Origin: Beroe forskalii
Taxonomy: Eukaryota > Ctenophora > Nuda > Beroida > Beroidae
DNA: 64,000 nucleotides
Assembly: GCA_011033025.1 (NCBI GenBank)
Contig: WFMF01000147.1
Span: 124,001-188,000 of the forward strand
Reading direction: 5' to 3'
Shown piece after piece: positions 36,801-45,879 of this stretch. Position 1 is the first letter of the stretch. Each line of letters starts with the position of its first letter. A program made the translations under genes and the position numbers. The notes below the pieces were generated by a model that did no database searches, was not told the origin of the DNA, and saw nothing but the letters and a program-made list of their open reading frames with translations.

Positions 36801-37052
36801 AAGGAATTATGAAGCCGGTTTTTATGGTTTTGAAAATGACTCCAAATCAACATCAATTGCAGAAAAATTGGGGCCAGTGCAACAAGAGGAATTGTTCCAG
36901 GTTTTGCCTACACCATTGACAGAGAGTGTGAGGCAAAATTGAAACCATAAAAACTTGTTCCAAACATAGATAACTCATGTTTTGTAAAAAGTACCATGGA
37001 AGGTACATTTTCTTGAAAATGTACCCTAGAAGGGACATTTAGACAGTTATCA
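33873..37052. mobile_element. TTAA element with TGATAGCTGTCT ends
   Basis: The inverted ends are TGATAGCTGTCT and AGACAGTTATCA, with TTAA duplicated (33869-33872 and 37053-37056). A neighbouring GGTACC unit shows the empty site CTTTTCTTAAATGGTACC. The near-palindromic word AAATGTCCCTTCTAGGGTAC recurs about five times inside (near 33885, 34270, 34625, 34965, 37015). TTAA duplication is typical of piggyBac and Kolobok superfamilies. No ORF; non-autonomous. Confidence 0.8.
35116..36434. mobile_element. 1.3-kb near-perfect palindrome, TTAA-flanked
   Basis: The sequence from the G run and GGTTCAAGCC to the centre (about 35775) is repeated in inverse almost without change to 36434. TTAA lies outside both ends. 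Arms are about 650 bp with a few substitutions and small indels, and there is virtually no loop. The centre is GGCGCCA-rich, and the flanking CTAAATTCCTCAGAAACAA block is shared with the small hairpin at 2686-3085. Mirror frames on the two strands are products of the symmetry. Confidence 0.9.
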
Positions 37053-37329
37053 TTAAATGGTACCATTTTTTGTTGAGAAATTTTAAAATTTATTCAGAAA
37101 CAGTACCATTTTAAAGAAAATTTTCTGAATTTTTTTCAAATGGTACCACTTTTGATGATGATTTTCGACCCTTTTCTGAAATGGTACCATTTTAGTTGTG
37201 GATTTTTGGCCCTATTTTGAAATGGTACCCATTTAAACCCCCAAAAACCCCAAAGTGGATATAAAAAATGCCAAATAGGGGTTTAATTTTTCGGGGTTTA
37301 TGGGGGTTTTTCGAGGTTGCCCCCCCCCC

Positions 37330-37890
37330 TATCACAGTCTGGGGAGGAGTATCTAATAACAAAATTGAGCCTCTGTTCAAACTCCAGAAAAAATGCATAA
37401 GAATTTTGTTTGGAGACAAGGAAGCTTATATCAATAAATTCAAATCTTGTGCCAGGGTAAGGGAATTCGACAACCAAACGCTAGGCCAAGAATTCTACAG
37501 AAGAGAACACACTAAACCTCTCTTTAATAAGTTAATAATCATGGAATAATGAATATCCGAAACGTTTATGTTTATCACTGTGCTAACGAAATTTTTAAAA
37601 TACTCAAATTCAGGACCCCTATGTGCATGTTTGAGAAATTTGTACTCTCAGGTAGAAATGGAAGAGACACAAGACTACTGACTCCCACACCCTCCAAAAA
37701 TTTCTTTTATGTCGGTAGTATCATTTGGAATGTTGTCCGAGACCTCTTACAAATTTATGATTTCTCATTAAAAATAGGTCCCATCAAATCTAATATTAAT
37801 AAGGAAACAATTCTCCAAACCCAAATGCAAGGTGACCTCGATGAATGGGAACATGGAACCTGGAACGCCTTACAGTATCACCAGTACTAA
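37330..37890 (+). pseudogene. LINE-A ORF2 C-terminal part
   Basis: This resumes LINE-A after the GGTACC element: ITVWGGVSNNKIEPLFKLQK, CIRILFG, then after a frameshift near 37549 FFYVGSIIWN, the C-terminal signature before the stop at 37890. The frame match to 30562 across the 6.8-kb insert is exact through the duplicated TATCACAG. Confidence 0.85.
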
Positions 37891-38678
37891 GAATCCCTAC
37901 CTTGGCGATATTTCTAAACCTGGCAGCAGTCGCATGCCCACATATACCTAATTATATAATACAAATTCTTAAAATCATCTATCCCCTTTTGTTGCGTTGG
38001 AGGGTACTTTGGTATGAACTTTGCCTAATATTACCAGTGGCAATATACTTAAGCCAATTCATTCAATTTGAATCATGATATGTATGTACTGTAAATGAAA
38101 GTAAATAAAAGTATGTTGAAAAAGTTTGAAACTCATCCATCTTATGAAAACAGACTCAGCTCACACTATACAAACATTATAAACTATTTTTAAAATCATT
38201 ATATATACTAGAAATAAAGACTTTCCTAGCTTCAAGTGCTGGTACACTTAAAGGAAGCAATAAGCCTCCAGCCTTGTGACCTTGCGTTTCGCCAGCACTT
38301 GTAAGCCTACCCATACTGGGTAGTAGGTCATCTGTCGGCGTGAGCTGAGTCAATATGCCACTATTTTCTGTCATGTCCTGATCCACCCGTTGAAAGTTAG
38401 AATGTTCAAATGCTTTAATGTTAAATTATTCCCCTATTCCCTGGAATCAGAACCCCATCGTTTATGTTAGTACAGCTCTCCCTTATTTCCCTGAAATCAG
38501 AATCCCACCTTTATTTTTTTAGAATATTCTAATCCTATATCATAAATCCCATATCACCCTGAAATCAGAATCCTAATACAGTAATGGAAAATTTTTATTG
38601 ATTTATTTTGATATATTTATAGTGTTCAATGAAATGCGAAATAAATTTTAGTTTTCTTCTGAATTTTAGTTTTCTTCT
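37891..38678. other. LINE-A 3' region, non-coding
   Basis: This holds AT-rich sequence, an inverted pair AAGTGCTGG/CCAGCACTT (about 38235-38300), and three spaced CCCTGAAATCAGAATCCC units (38430-38580). No gene seen. Confidence 0.45.
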
Positions 38679-38824
38679 GAAATTGGCCACATTTGTAGCA
38701 TTTTCTAAAAACCACGTTCGTGGCCGCCCCTAGTGGCCACAAACGTGCCAGGCCATTATCTTAAAAACCGTCAATTTTAGAGTTATGAGACCTATCAGAA
38801 AAGATTCAGCGTAAAATTTTACCC

Positions 38825-39181
38825 CTATGACCAATTTTTCACAAAAATTGTAGGTGCCGATCTATGGGCGGGCATGAGTGGGTTAAAAACAACCTTATTA
38901 AGATCAGCACCCGGATAGAATTTTGCAATCAACTGTCTTAATCTCTTAGCTAGAAGGTAAGAGGGCTGGCCTAAAAACGGCAAAACAAACGTTATAGATT
39001 TCTTGCTAACAGTGTGAACTTGGTCATCAGGTACCTCATATAACTTAGCCAGAAATTCGTTAATTAGTTTAGTAGGAAAACCATTACCTATAAATTTCTT
39101 TCTAAGAATTGATAAATCTTGATGAAACCACGAATACGTTGTTGCTATGGAGTAAATTCTAAAAATAAGACACCTTATCAA
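38825..39181 (-). pseudogene. PLE-1 RT-to-nuclease connector
   Basis: The minus frame reads LIRCLIFRIYSIATTYSWFH, then FIGNGFPTKL, LPFLGQPSYLLAKRLRQLI and FYPGADLNKVVF. This is the block between the RT thumb and the GIY-YIG domain in PLE proteins. The next expected block (FRFKDILP) is found 19.5 kb away at about 19270. Residues after KVVFNP are probably not PLE. Confidence 0.8.
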
Positions 39182-39202
39182 ACTAAACTTTTCGTAGAAC
39201 TT

Positions 39203-42200
39203 CTACTGGGTCATCACATGTGTCCGCGACTGCCCTAGCAGATTCGCCTCTGCTTTGTTCATGCACCAATCTAACAGCGAATTATTATTCACTGTTGTGT
39301 AGTCTCCCGTTGGCGGGTTGTCTGGGAATGTAAGCAAAAATTTTGTTAATTTTTGCTTAAACTGCTCCAGGTCTGCTATTTGTGGCAAGCTGCTAGGGAG
39401 GCAGTTCCATAATTTTGGGCCGATCACAGCGAATGAAGAATCATACAGAGACTGATTATGCTGACTGCTGTGCCTCGAAAGACTAGGAATCTTAGCCTTG
39501 ATGCCATTACGGGATGGTGCTGAGAACTGAACATTAACATCATTTTGACAGAGGCCATGGAGTATTTTCCACATTTGGATTATGATGTATCGCTCACGTC
39601 TGCGTTGAAGTGACATGAGTCCAAGACATTTAAGCCGCTGCCAGTAATTGAGATGTTGAACACCATTGATCTTAGAGGTGAATGATCGCTGTACCCCTTC
39701 AATGAGCTTTATGTCTTGGATTGCTGACGGATGCCAAAGTGGACAGCAGTATTCTAAGTGGCAGCGGACAAGAGACTTGTAGAGCGTTACCATTGTTGTT
39801 GAATCCCTTGATCTGAAAGCACTAAGGACCCAAGATGCAACAGAACGAGCTCGCTGGACAATACTACTCAGGTGAGGGCGCCAAGAGAGAGATGCTGAAA
39901 CAATAACCCCTAGGTCTTTGAGTTGTTCAACTGGGGTGATGGTTTCCCCAGTGGAGACATTGTATGACATGACTTCTGGCATGAATGGTAACTCATAGAT
40001 AGCTGATTTAGGCTTATTTTTATGGATTATGAGTTCAAATTTGTCTTCATGGAGCATCATATTGTTGGATTTCGACCAGTCAATGACATAGTCTAGATCC
40101 TCTTGAAGCAGATGGACATCCAGTTCAGAAGATATCTGCTTGGATACACGAGTGTCATCAGCAAAGAAACTGATTTTGGAGTGTATGATGCCATTTTCCA
40201 TATCATTTATGAAAATGATGAAAAGGATAGGGCCTAAGACGGTTCCCTGGGGAACACCACTTATGATGATGGCTAAGAACGAATGGACTCCATTTAGAAC
40301 TACACTCTGAGGCCGGTTGGAGAGGAATGACTTGATCCATTCAATGAATTGCTGGCTGAAACCATACCGTTTCAGCTTTTCAAGTAGCAGCCGGTGATCC
40401 ACTTTGTCAAATGCTTTTGCATAGTCCAAGTAGATTGCATCAGTGTCCTTACCAAGGGTAAGGCCTTCAATGATCTCATCAAAGTGGCTTAACATCTGCG
40501 TGAGACAGCTTTTACCAGACCGGAACCCATGCTGCTTGCTACTTAGGATGTTATTTTCTTCAAGGTAATCCACAACTACTTTGCGTAGGATACGCTCAAA
40601 TATCTTCACAACATGTGAAGTGAGAGTCACTGGCCTGTAGTTGACGACTCTGGCTCTGTCACCCTTCTTGTACAAGGGTGTCACATGGCTACATTTGTAG
40701 TACTCAGGGACAATGCCTAGCCTATAGGACTCAGACCAAATATTTGTGATGGGCTCAGAAAGTTCAGCAGCACAATTTTTGAGCACAATCACAGGCACTC
40801 CATCTGGTCCTGCTGCAGCATCTGCTTTAATGGAATGAATTGCTGCGATGACATCATCTTTGGAGAAGGAAATATCATAGTCTTTGAATGGAATGTGCTT
40901 TTCTGGACAGTTGAAACTTGGCATTTTAAGTTCTGGATTGTTTGGATCACTAAAAACAGATACAAACTGCTTTTGGAGTAGATCAGCAACTCCTTTCTCG
41001 TTTGTGACAACTTCATTGTTTTCATTGAAGAGCATACTGATGTTTTTCCTTGTTTGAGACCTAGACTTAGCAAAACTGAAGAAATATTTAGGGTTTTGCT
41101 TGATGTTCTGGACTGCTCTTAGCTCTCTTTTATCCTCCTGCTCCATGAAAGCTTCTTTCATGTCGTAACAGACCAGAGCCAGCTTATTTTGTACACTCCC
41201 AATGTGCTCTGGTGGTACATTTTTTGATTTAATGGACTCTAATCGTGCTTTAAGCCTCGCCTTCTTGCGCCGCAAAGCATTGAGTGCCCTGGGCTTTCCC
41301 GATGAAGCTTTCTTCACTGGGGTATACATTTGACATATTTGTAGGAGTTTAAGGGTGAATAGAACAGGGAATTCCTCAAAAGTAGTCATTTCCCTCATCT
41401 CCTGCCAATTCACTTCAGAAAGATTGCGGTTGATTTCTTCAAAATCTGCTCTATGGAAGTTCAGTGCCTGGAATGAATTAGGCTCAAAATCAACTTTTTG
41501 TTTCTTGAGTTGGCTCATGTTTAGAGGATTGAAGGACAGCATGATATCGACAATATTATGGTCTGACAGTTCTGTTGGAGTAGAGGAAATGTTAGAGACA
41601 AGTCTATCATTACCAGTTAAGAACAAGTCAAGTATATTGTTCTTTCTGGTTGGGACTAGAACATGCTGGTTGAGGAGATGGTCTGACATGAAGTTCAAGA
41701 GAAGATTAGCAGATCTTTGGTCATCCAAGGTACCCCCAGCAAGTACAGTATTCGAGTTCCAGTCTATACCAGGCAAGTTGAAGTCTCCAGAAATACAGAT
41801 TTCGTAGGAGTCATTGTTCATCAGCTGGATCTGGTGTTCAAGGAACTTGATGACTGAGGAAAAACTTGAACTGGATGCATTTGGTGGCCTGTAGGCAGTG
41901 ACCATGCAATGTTTAATGTTATCAAAGCGGCAGAAAAGTGCTTGGCATATGCCATCATCAAACTTTGCTTCATGACTTATAGGAAGGGATGAATGTGAGT
42001 AGAGTAGGACCCCTCCACCTATTCTCTTGTCCCGGTCACAACGAGATATTTCATATCCCGGTATGTGCAATTGTGCATCTGAAATATAGGATTTTAGCCA
42101 GGTTTCTGTCAACATCATGAAAGGGATTGAGTGACGTTTCTGGATTTCAGTGGCGAGAAGCTCTTTGAGGTAAGGTACTTTCCATTTAGAATTTCCAGAT

Positions 42201-42232
42201 GCACTAGGGACCATGGACTGAATGTTTAACAT
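39203..42232 (-). CDS. LINE-C ORF2: endonuclease-reverse transcriptase
   Basis: The 1009-residue protein nicks target DNA and reverse-transcribes element RNA at the nick. The N-terminal endonuclease/exonuclease/phosphatase domain (1-230) has LTETWL (catalytic Glu near 43), GDFNLPGIDW (149-158) and the SDHNI block with its His (223-227). The RT domain has LYKKGDR and NYRPVTL (520-537), YLDYAKAFDKVDH (601-613), SGVPQGTVLGPILF (658-671) and FFADD (689-693). The thumb has KDLGVIVSASLSW. The C-terminal part has YWQRLKCLGL and LWNCLPSSLP. The start is the LNIQS strand typical of this fold. The ATG overlaps the ORF1 stop as ATGTTAA, suggesting coupled translation. The TAG stop lies in flanking DNA. 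It appears intact; FADD in place of YADD is normal for some LINEs. Confidence 0.95.
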   Translation of the reverse strand: MLNIQSMVPSASGNSKWKVPYLKELLATEIQKRHSIPFMMLTETWLKSYISDAQLHIPGYEISRCDRDKRIGGGVLLYSHSSLPISHEAKFDDGICQALFCRFDNIKHCMVTAYRPPNASSSSFSSVIKFLEHQIQLMNNDSYEICISGDFNLPGIDWNSNTVLAGGTLDDQRSANLLLNFMSDHLLNQHVLVPTRKNNILDLFLTGNDRLVSNISSTPTELSDHNIVDIMLSFNPLNMSQLKKQKVDFEPNSFQALNFHRADFEEINRNLSEVNWQEMREMTTFEEFPVLFTLKLLQICQMYTPVKKASSGKPRALNALRRKKARLKARLESIKSKNVPPEHIGSVQNKLALVCYDMKEAFMEQEDKRELRAVQNIKQNPKYFFSFAKSRSQTRKNISMLFNENNEVVTNEKGVADLLQKQFVSVFSDPNNPELKMPSFNCPEKHIPFKDYDISFSKDDVIAAIHSIKADAAAGPDGVPVIVLKNCAAELSEPITNIWSESYRLGIVPEYYKCSHVTPLYKKGDRARVVNYRPVTLTSHVVKIFERILRKVVVDYLEENNILSSKQHGFRSGKSCLTQMLSHFDEIIEGLTLGKDTDAIYLDYAKAFDKVDHRLLLEKLKRYGFSQQFIEWIKSFLSNRPQSVVLNGVHSFLAIIISGVPQGTVLGPILFIIFINDMENGIIHSKISFFADDTRVSKQISSELDVHLLQEDLDYVIDWSKSNNMMLHEDKFELIIHKNKPKSAIYELPFMPEVMSYNVSTGETITPVEQLKDLGVIVSASLSWRPHLSSIVQRARSVASWVLSAFRSRDSTTMVTLYKSLVRCHLEYCCPLWHPSAIQDIKLIEGVQRSFTSKINGVQHLNYWQRLKCLGLMSLQRRRERYIIIQMWKILHGLCQNDVNVQFSAPSRNGIKAKIPSLSRHSSQHNQSLYDSSFAVIGPKLWNCLPSSLPQIADLEQFKQKLTKFLLTFPDNPPTGDYTTVNNNSLLDWCMNKAEANLLGQSRTHVMTQ

Positions 42233-43947
42233 GATGATGGATGAATATAAGTCATTGTTGGAGGGACTGCTTGATTCTGAATTGTTGAATTTTGAACTGT
42301 TGGGTTCTGGAATGTTGACAGTTGCTGAACTTGATGCATTCCATGATGTGCTTTGAACTGAGGTTGCAGCTGATACTGCATTAAATGCATGTAGTTGGAC
42401 TTGAGGAATGCTAAGTCCTGTTGTTGCTGTTTCATGTTGTTGTTCATGAGCAGAACAATGTTCTTCAGCTCTAAAAAATGGTCCGAGTTGGGGATGACTT
42501 CGTGTTCTTGGTCACCTGTGGCATTATCTACCCTAGTACTAGGGTTCCTGACTGATGGCCTGCGCTGTCTTTCCTGTTGGAAGGTGTTCCTGTTCTGTTC
42601 TGGGCCTTGAGCTGGAACTTGGGCCTGTTGTTCCTTCCTTTTAGTACCCTTTAAGTGCACATAGGTACATGATTGATTAGTACAGAGGCGCTTTTGGACT
42701 GAGTATCTGCAGATTATTGGGTGGAAAAATTCACAACTTTCTCCCAACTGGCAGCCATATCTCCCTTGTTTGCCATAACTGCAGAACTTGAAGCAACGTT
42801 TGGGGTGGCTTTTAGGACATGTTCTCCCCTCGATAGTTTTGTTGCCTCTCAGTCCATGCGGACATTTACCATGCTTGTACTTGTCACACACGGATCTACT
42901 GTTCTCACCATGAGTATTGGTGACAGAATTGCTTGTTTCACCATCCAAAATGAGATCCTCAGATGGACCTGGAGTTTCAGTCCGGATTGCCTGCTCAGAA
43001 TTCCGATCTGGAGATGGGGCTCGTGAGTTGCTGGCTGAGTTGGAAATACTATCATGGCGTGACTTGGATTTACGGGGAACCACGGGGTTGGATTTGGTGT
43101 GACAGTCTTGGCATAGCCACACATAGCCCGAAGGTAGCCCCAGATTTTGTTCTTTAAGCATATCAGCCTTTGCCTGGATTGACTGACAATCATGAGAACC
43201 CTGGAAACACATGAAGCAGTGGAACGCTGGCGATCGCTCTGGTTCCAGGGGGTACCTGTAGTGCTGTGCACATTCGAGACATGTTGCTGGAAGCAGGGAC
43301 TTGATGGCCAAGATGATTCGGGACTGGAGTGACTCCTTGGTGAAAATCTTATTGCCTTCGCTATCAGCTAAATCAATGTTCAAGAAGGTTGCACATGCCT
43401 CAAGAAAGTCCAGCTTAAATGATGCTAATGACTTCAACTGCATGGTTCTACTGGCTGTGATGTCAAATTTGGTTAAAACTCGTTTGACTAATTCATTGGA
43501 TTCAGCCTGTAGTAGCAGTTCACCAATAGCACACCTGGTACCGGATTCAATATTTTCGACTAATTTAGCCATTCTGTTGGTTGTTTACAGAACTTTCAGG
43601 AGAATTGAATTGAATTTTCACAGTAACACTGAACACTGATATAATTCTTCAATTTCAATGTGTTTGAATATTCTTCAATAACACTGAACAATGAACATAT
43701 AGCACTCAGAACATTGAACACGCAGTATAAATTCTTCAAACTGCAATGAAGGTAACACTGAATATTCTGAATATCACACCCAGAAGATGCTCAATCAACA
43801 GATATTACCGTACTTTGAGCTGTTTGAAGAGTCTTTATCTCCTGAGGGCCTTTGCGTAGCTCAGCTAGAGGGTTGGATTCGGGGCTACTTTCTTCTACAT
43901 TCCGAATCCTCAAATTTGATTGTATAAAGTAGTGTTGTAAAGTTTAA
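39206..43947 (-). mobile_element. LINE-C: two-ORF non-LTR retrotransposon
   Basis: This is an insertion in PLE-1 with AACTTCTA at both edges (39198-39205 and 43948-43955), a candidate 8-bp duplication. It contains a 5' UTR (43573-43947), ORF1 and ORF2, both open. There is no 3' UTR or A/simple-repeat tail: the ORF2 stop codon coincides with the right duplication. The CCCH-type ORF1 and EEP-RT ORF2 place it in the CR1/Jockey assemblage; clade not resolved. Confidence 0.8.
42226..43572 (-). CDS. LINE-C ORF1: zinc-finger nucleic-acid-binding protein
   Basis: The 448-residue protein probably coats element RNA in the RNP. Residues 98-157 hold a Cys/His-rich module (CLEC, CFMC, CQDC) like a RING/PHD-type zinc site. 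A Ser-rich linker (about 166-228) follows. Residues 229-306 form three CCCH-type fingers (CDKYKHGKCPHG, CFKFCSYGKQGRYGC, then CRYSVQKRLC with CTYVH), a type that usually binds RNA. 360-400 is a Gln-rich, probably coiled-coil stretch. Its stop overlaps the ORF2 ATG by 7 bp (ATGTTAA). This is not the esterase or RRM type of ORF1. Confidence 0.9.
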   Translation of the reverse strand: MAKLVENIESGTRCAIGELLLQAESNELVKRVLTKFDITASRTMQLKSLASFKLDFLEACATFLNIDLADSEGNKIFTKESLQSRIILAIKSLLPATCLECAQHYRYPLEPERSPAFHCFMCFQGSHDCQSIQAKADMLKEQNLGLPSGYVWLCQDCHTKSNPVVPRKSKSRHDSISNSASNSRAPSPDRNSEQAIRTETPGPSEDLILDGETSNSVTNTHGENSRSVCDKYKHGKCPHGLRGNKTIEGRTCPKSHPKRCFKFCSYGKQGRYGCQLGESCEFFHPIICRYSVQKRLCTNQSCTYVHLKGTKRKEQQAQVPAQGPEQNRNTFQQERQRRPSVRNPSTRVDNATGDQEHEVIPNSDHFLELKNIVLLMNNNMKQQQQDLAFLKSNYMHLMQYQLQPQFKAHHGMHQVQQLSTFQNPTVQNSTIQNQAVPPTMTYIHPSSC

Positions 43948-44785
43948 AACTTCTATAAAATTCAGGATACATATCAGAGTGTACAAAATGTTCCTCTTCT
44001 AGGTAGCACATCCAGATGTCTGCTAGAATGGGACCTAAGCTGCTGCCCATAGCAACCCCATCATGCTGTTCGTAGACAGTACCATCAAAACCAAACGTAC
44101 TGTTTATCACACAAAAACCAATTAGTTTGCGAAGTACTTGTTCTGGGAGTGGTGGAGGAGTGAGGTGGGAGCGGTACAGTCTGTCCATGCAAATATCCAC
44201 AGTCCGAGTCAGGGGAACATTGGTGAACAGGGACTGCACGTCATAGCTGACCATGAACTTGTCAGATAAATCCCACTGAGAGACTTGCGTAACGAAGTCG
44301 AAAGTGTTCCGCAAGTCAGTGCCATGACTGTTGACTGAGGCAGGTTTTATGATGCGTGAAACAAACTTCCCAAGGTCATAGGTCGACGTACCGATAGCCG
44401 AACATATCGGGCGCATTGGACATCCTGTTTTATGGACCTTGGGCAAACCATACATGACACCAATGTGACTTCCATTAGGATACAATCTCTTGTACTCGGA
44501 TTCAGAAATGTACCCTGGCTTACAGTACACATGATCCCTCAAATAATTACGAACACGTTTTTCAATAGTCCTTGATATGCGGTAAATATCCTGATTTTTA
44601 GCCAATCGGAATTTTGATTCATCCAACAAAATATCACGCATTTTATTAACATAGTCAATTCTGTCCAAAATAACCACTCCTGACCCTTTGTCAGGCTGGG
44701 CAACAATAATATCCTTATTTTTAGAGAGTTTAATTAGTGCCTCGTATTCCTCCTTAGGGATATTCATCATTTTGGAGCGAGACAT
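43910..44785 (-). pseudogene. PLE-1 reverse transcriptase core, truncated
   Basis: The minus frame carries the PLE blocks VAQPDKGSGVVILDRIDYV (29-47), YGLPKVHKTGCPMRPI (112-127), SYDVQSLFTNVPL (180-192) and GVAMGSSLGPILAD (243-256). It reaches YPEFYRS (273-279), where the next residues should lead into the catalytic YVDD. LINE-C starts there. Beyond LINE-C the frame resumes only at the connector, so roughly 130 residues including both catalytic Asp are missing. The loss is not explained by LINE-C alone, because the two frames do not join. The last 12 codons are LINE-C 5' DNA. Confidence 0.9.
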
Positions 44786-44838
44786 ATTGAACCGATTGAA
44801 CTGATATAATGATGAATATTGAATATAATGCTAGTTCG

Positions 44839-45452
44839 GGGGGGGGGCCAACCCCCATAAACCCCCGGTGGATATCGAAAAATGGCAAATGGGGGTTTAA
44901 TTTTTGGGGGTTTATGGGGGTTTATGGGGGCTTAATTTAGTTAAATTTTGCTGTTTTATGACTGATTTTGTTCACGATTTTTGGCATTTTAAGGAATGGT
45001 ACCATTTTTTGTTGACGATTTTTGGCCTTTTTTGAAATGGTACCATTTTTTGTTGATGAATTTCGGCCCTTTTCTGAAATGGTACCATTTTTTCAGCGAT
45101 TTTCAAGCCTTTTTTGAAATGGTACCATTTTCTGTTGCGCATTTTCGAACTTTTCCTAAAATGGTACCATTTTCGGCCATTTTTGAAATGGTACCATTTT
45201 TGTTGACAATCTTAGACCCTTTTTGAAATGGTACCATTTTTTGTTGGCGATTTTCAAGCCCTTTCTGAAATGGTACCATTTTTTGTTGACGATTTTAGGC
45301 CCTATTTTGAAATGGTACCAATTTTCATTGAAGATTTTCGACCTTTTTCTGGAAAATTAAACCCCCATAAACCCCCAAGTGGATATCGAAAAAGGCAAAT
45401 GGGGGTTAAATTTTTGGGGGTTTATGGGGGTTTATGGGGGTTGGCTCCCCCC
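44839..45452. mobile_element. Small GGTACC element in PLE-1, TAGTTCG duplication
   Basis: This 614-bp copy has clean inverted ends (G run, CCAACCCCCATAAACCCCC, GTGGATATCGAAAAA) and about eight GGTACC units. TAGTTCG lies on both sides (44832-44838 and 45453-45459). Removing it joins the PLE-1 N-terminal segment to the RT region. It is the simplest full member and best defines the family. Confidence 0.9.
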
Positions 45453-45483
45453 TAGTTCGCCAATTTTCTGTTTTAAATAGTAC

Positions 45484-45750
45484 TTATCCTCTAACCTCTT
45501 CAGGACCTTGAAACGATAACTTATCCAAGTCACTAAATAGGACCTCAAAGCGAGAGAAATAATCACCCTTCTCTAACTTGCGAGGAGGCAGGGCAAATTT
45601 GAGACCCTTTGAAAGCGCTGATTTCTCGATATCAGACAAAACATACGAGGACTTGTTAACAATTACTGATTCAGGATCTAGTAGTCCTTGTGTGGAACGA
45701 GAGTGTGCCCTTAAATTGGTGATCTTTTTATCGTGTTTACTACAAGACAA
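45484..45750 (-). pseudogene. PLE-1 N-terminal segment
   Basis: The minus frame includes SDIEKSALSKGLKFALPPRK, the N-terminal PLE block (LS-x-E-x-LL-x-KGLKF) that precedes the RT. Beyond VRG the frame stops, then continues in another frame as LKQKIGELA up to the inserted small GGTACC element. This shows decay before or after that insertion. Confidence 0.75.
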
Positions 45751-45879
45751 AGAGTGTTCATGTTGTAGTGTCTTATCAACTATAGCTTCGTAACAAACAT
45801 AGTCAAAGTGTCGAACCAGCGACTTGAACTTCGATTTAGCACTTAAAACCTGATCAGATAGATACTGAATTTTACGTAA

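Larger units (their letters stand above)
30563..37329. mobile_element. 6.8-kb GGTACC element in LINE-A, TATCACAG duplication
   Basis: The ends are a G run, CAACCTCGAAAAACCCC, GTGGATATAAAAA and their inverses. TATCACAG flanks both sides (30555-30562 and 37330-37337). Its own DNA is 30563-31636, 33623-33872 and 37053-37329: terminal blocks plus a 41-bp array of the palindrome AAATGGTACCATTT with TGTTGACGATTTTCGACCC. LINE-B and a TTAA element make up the rest. No transposase. Confidence 0.9.
27695..38678 (+). mobile_element. LINE-A: 5'-truncated non-LTR retrotransposon, thrice interrupted or decayed
   Basis: A non-LTR RT frame runs through 27695-27915, 30237-30562 and 37330-37890 in one orientation. 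The gaps are a PLE fragment and the 6.8-kb GGTACC element. The outer edges abut the right GCCAC arm (GTGGACAA left, TGAAATTGGCC right). The 3' part (37890-38678) is non-coding and has three CCCTGAAATCAGAATCCC units (about 38430-38580). Confidence 0.75.
19661..38747. mobile_element. GCCAC foldback element (interrupted)
   Basis: The left arm at 19661-20060 pairs with a right arm now in three pieces: about 21100-21360, 27615-27694 and 38679-38747. The arms carry many GTGGCCAC and CACATATGTGGCC words. Joined across the insertions, the right arm matches the reverse complement of the left base for base over long runs, which proves that 21361-27614 and 27695-38678 are later insertions. Matching stops at CACGTTTGTGGCC and its inverse. 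No target duplication was seen. The element separates the PLE-1 connector from its GIY-YIG domain. Confidence 0.75.
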
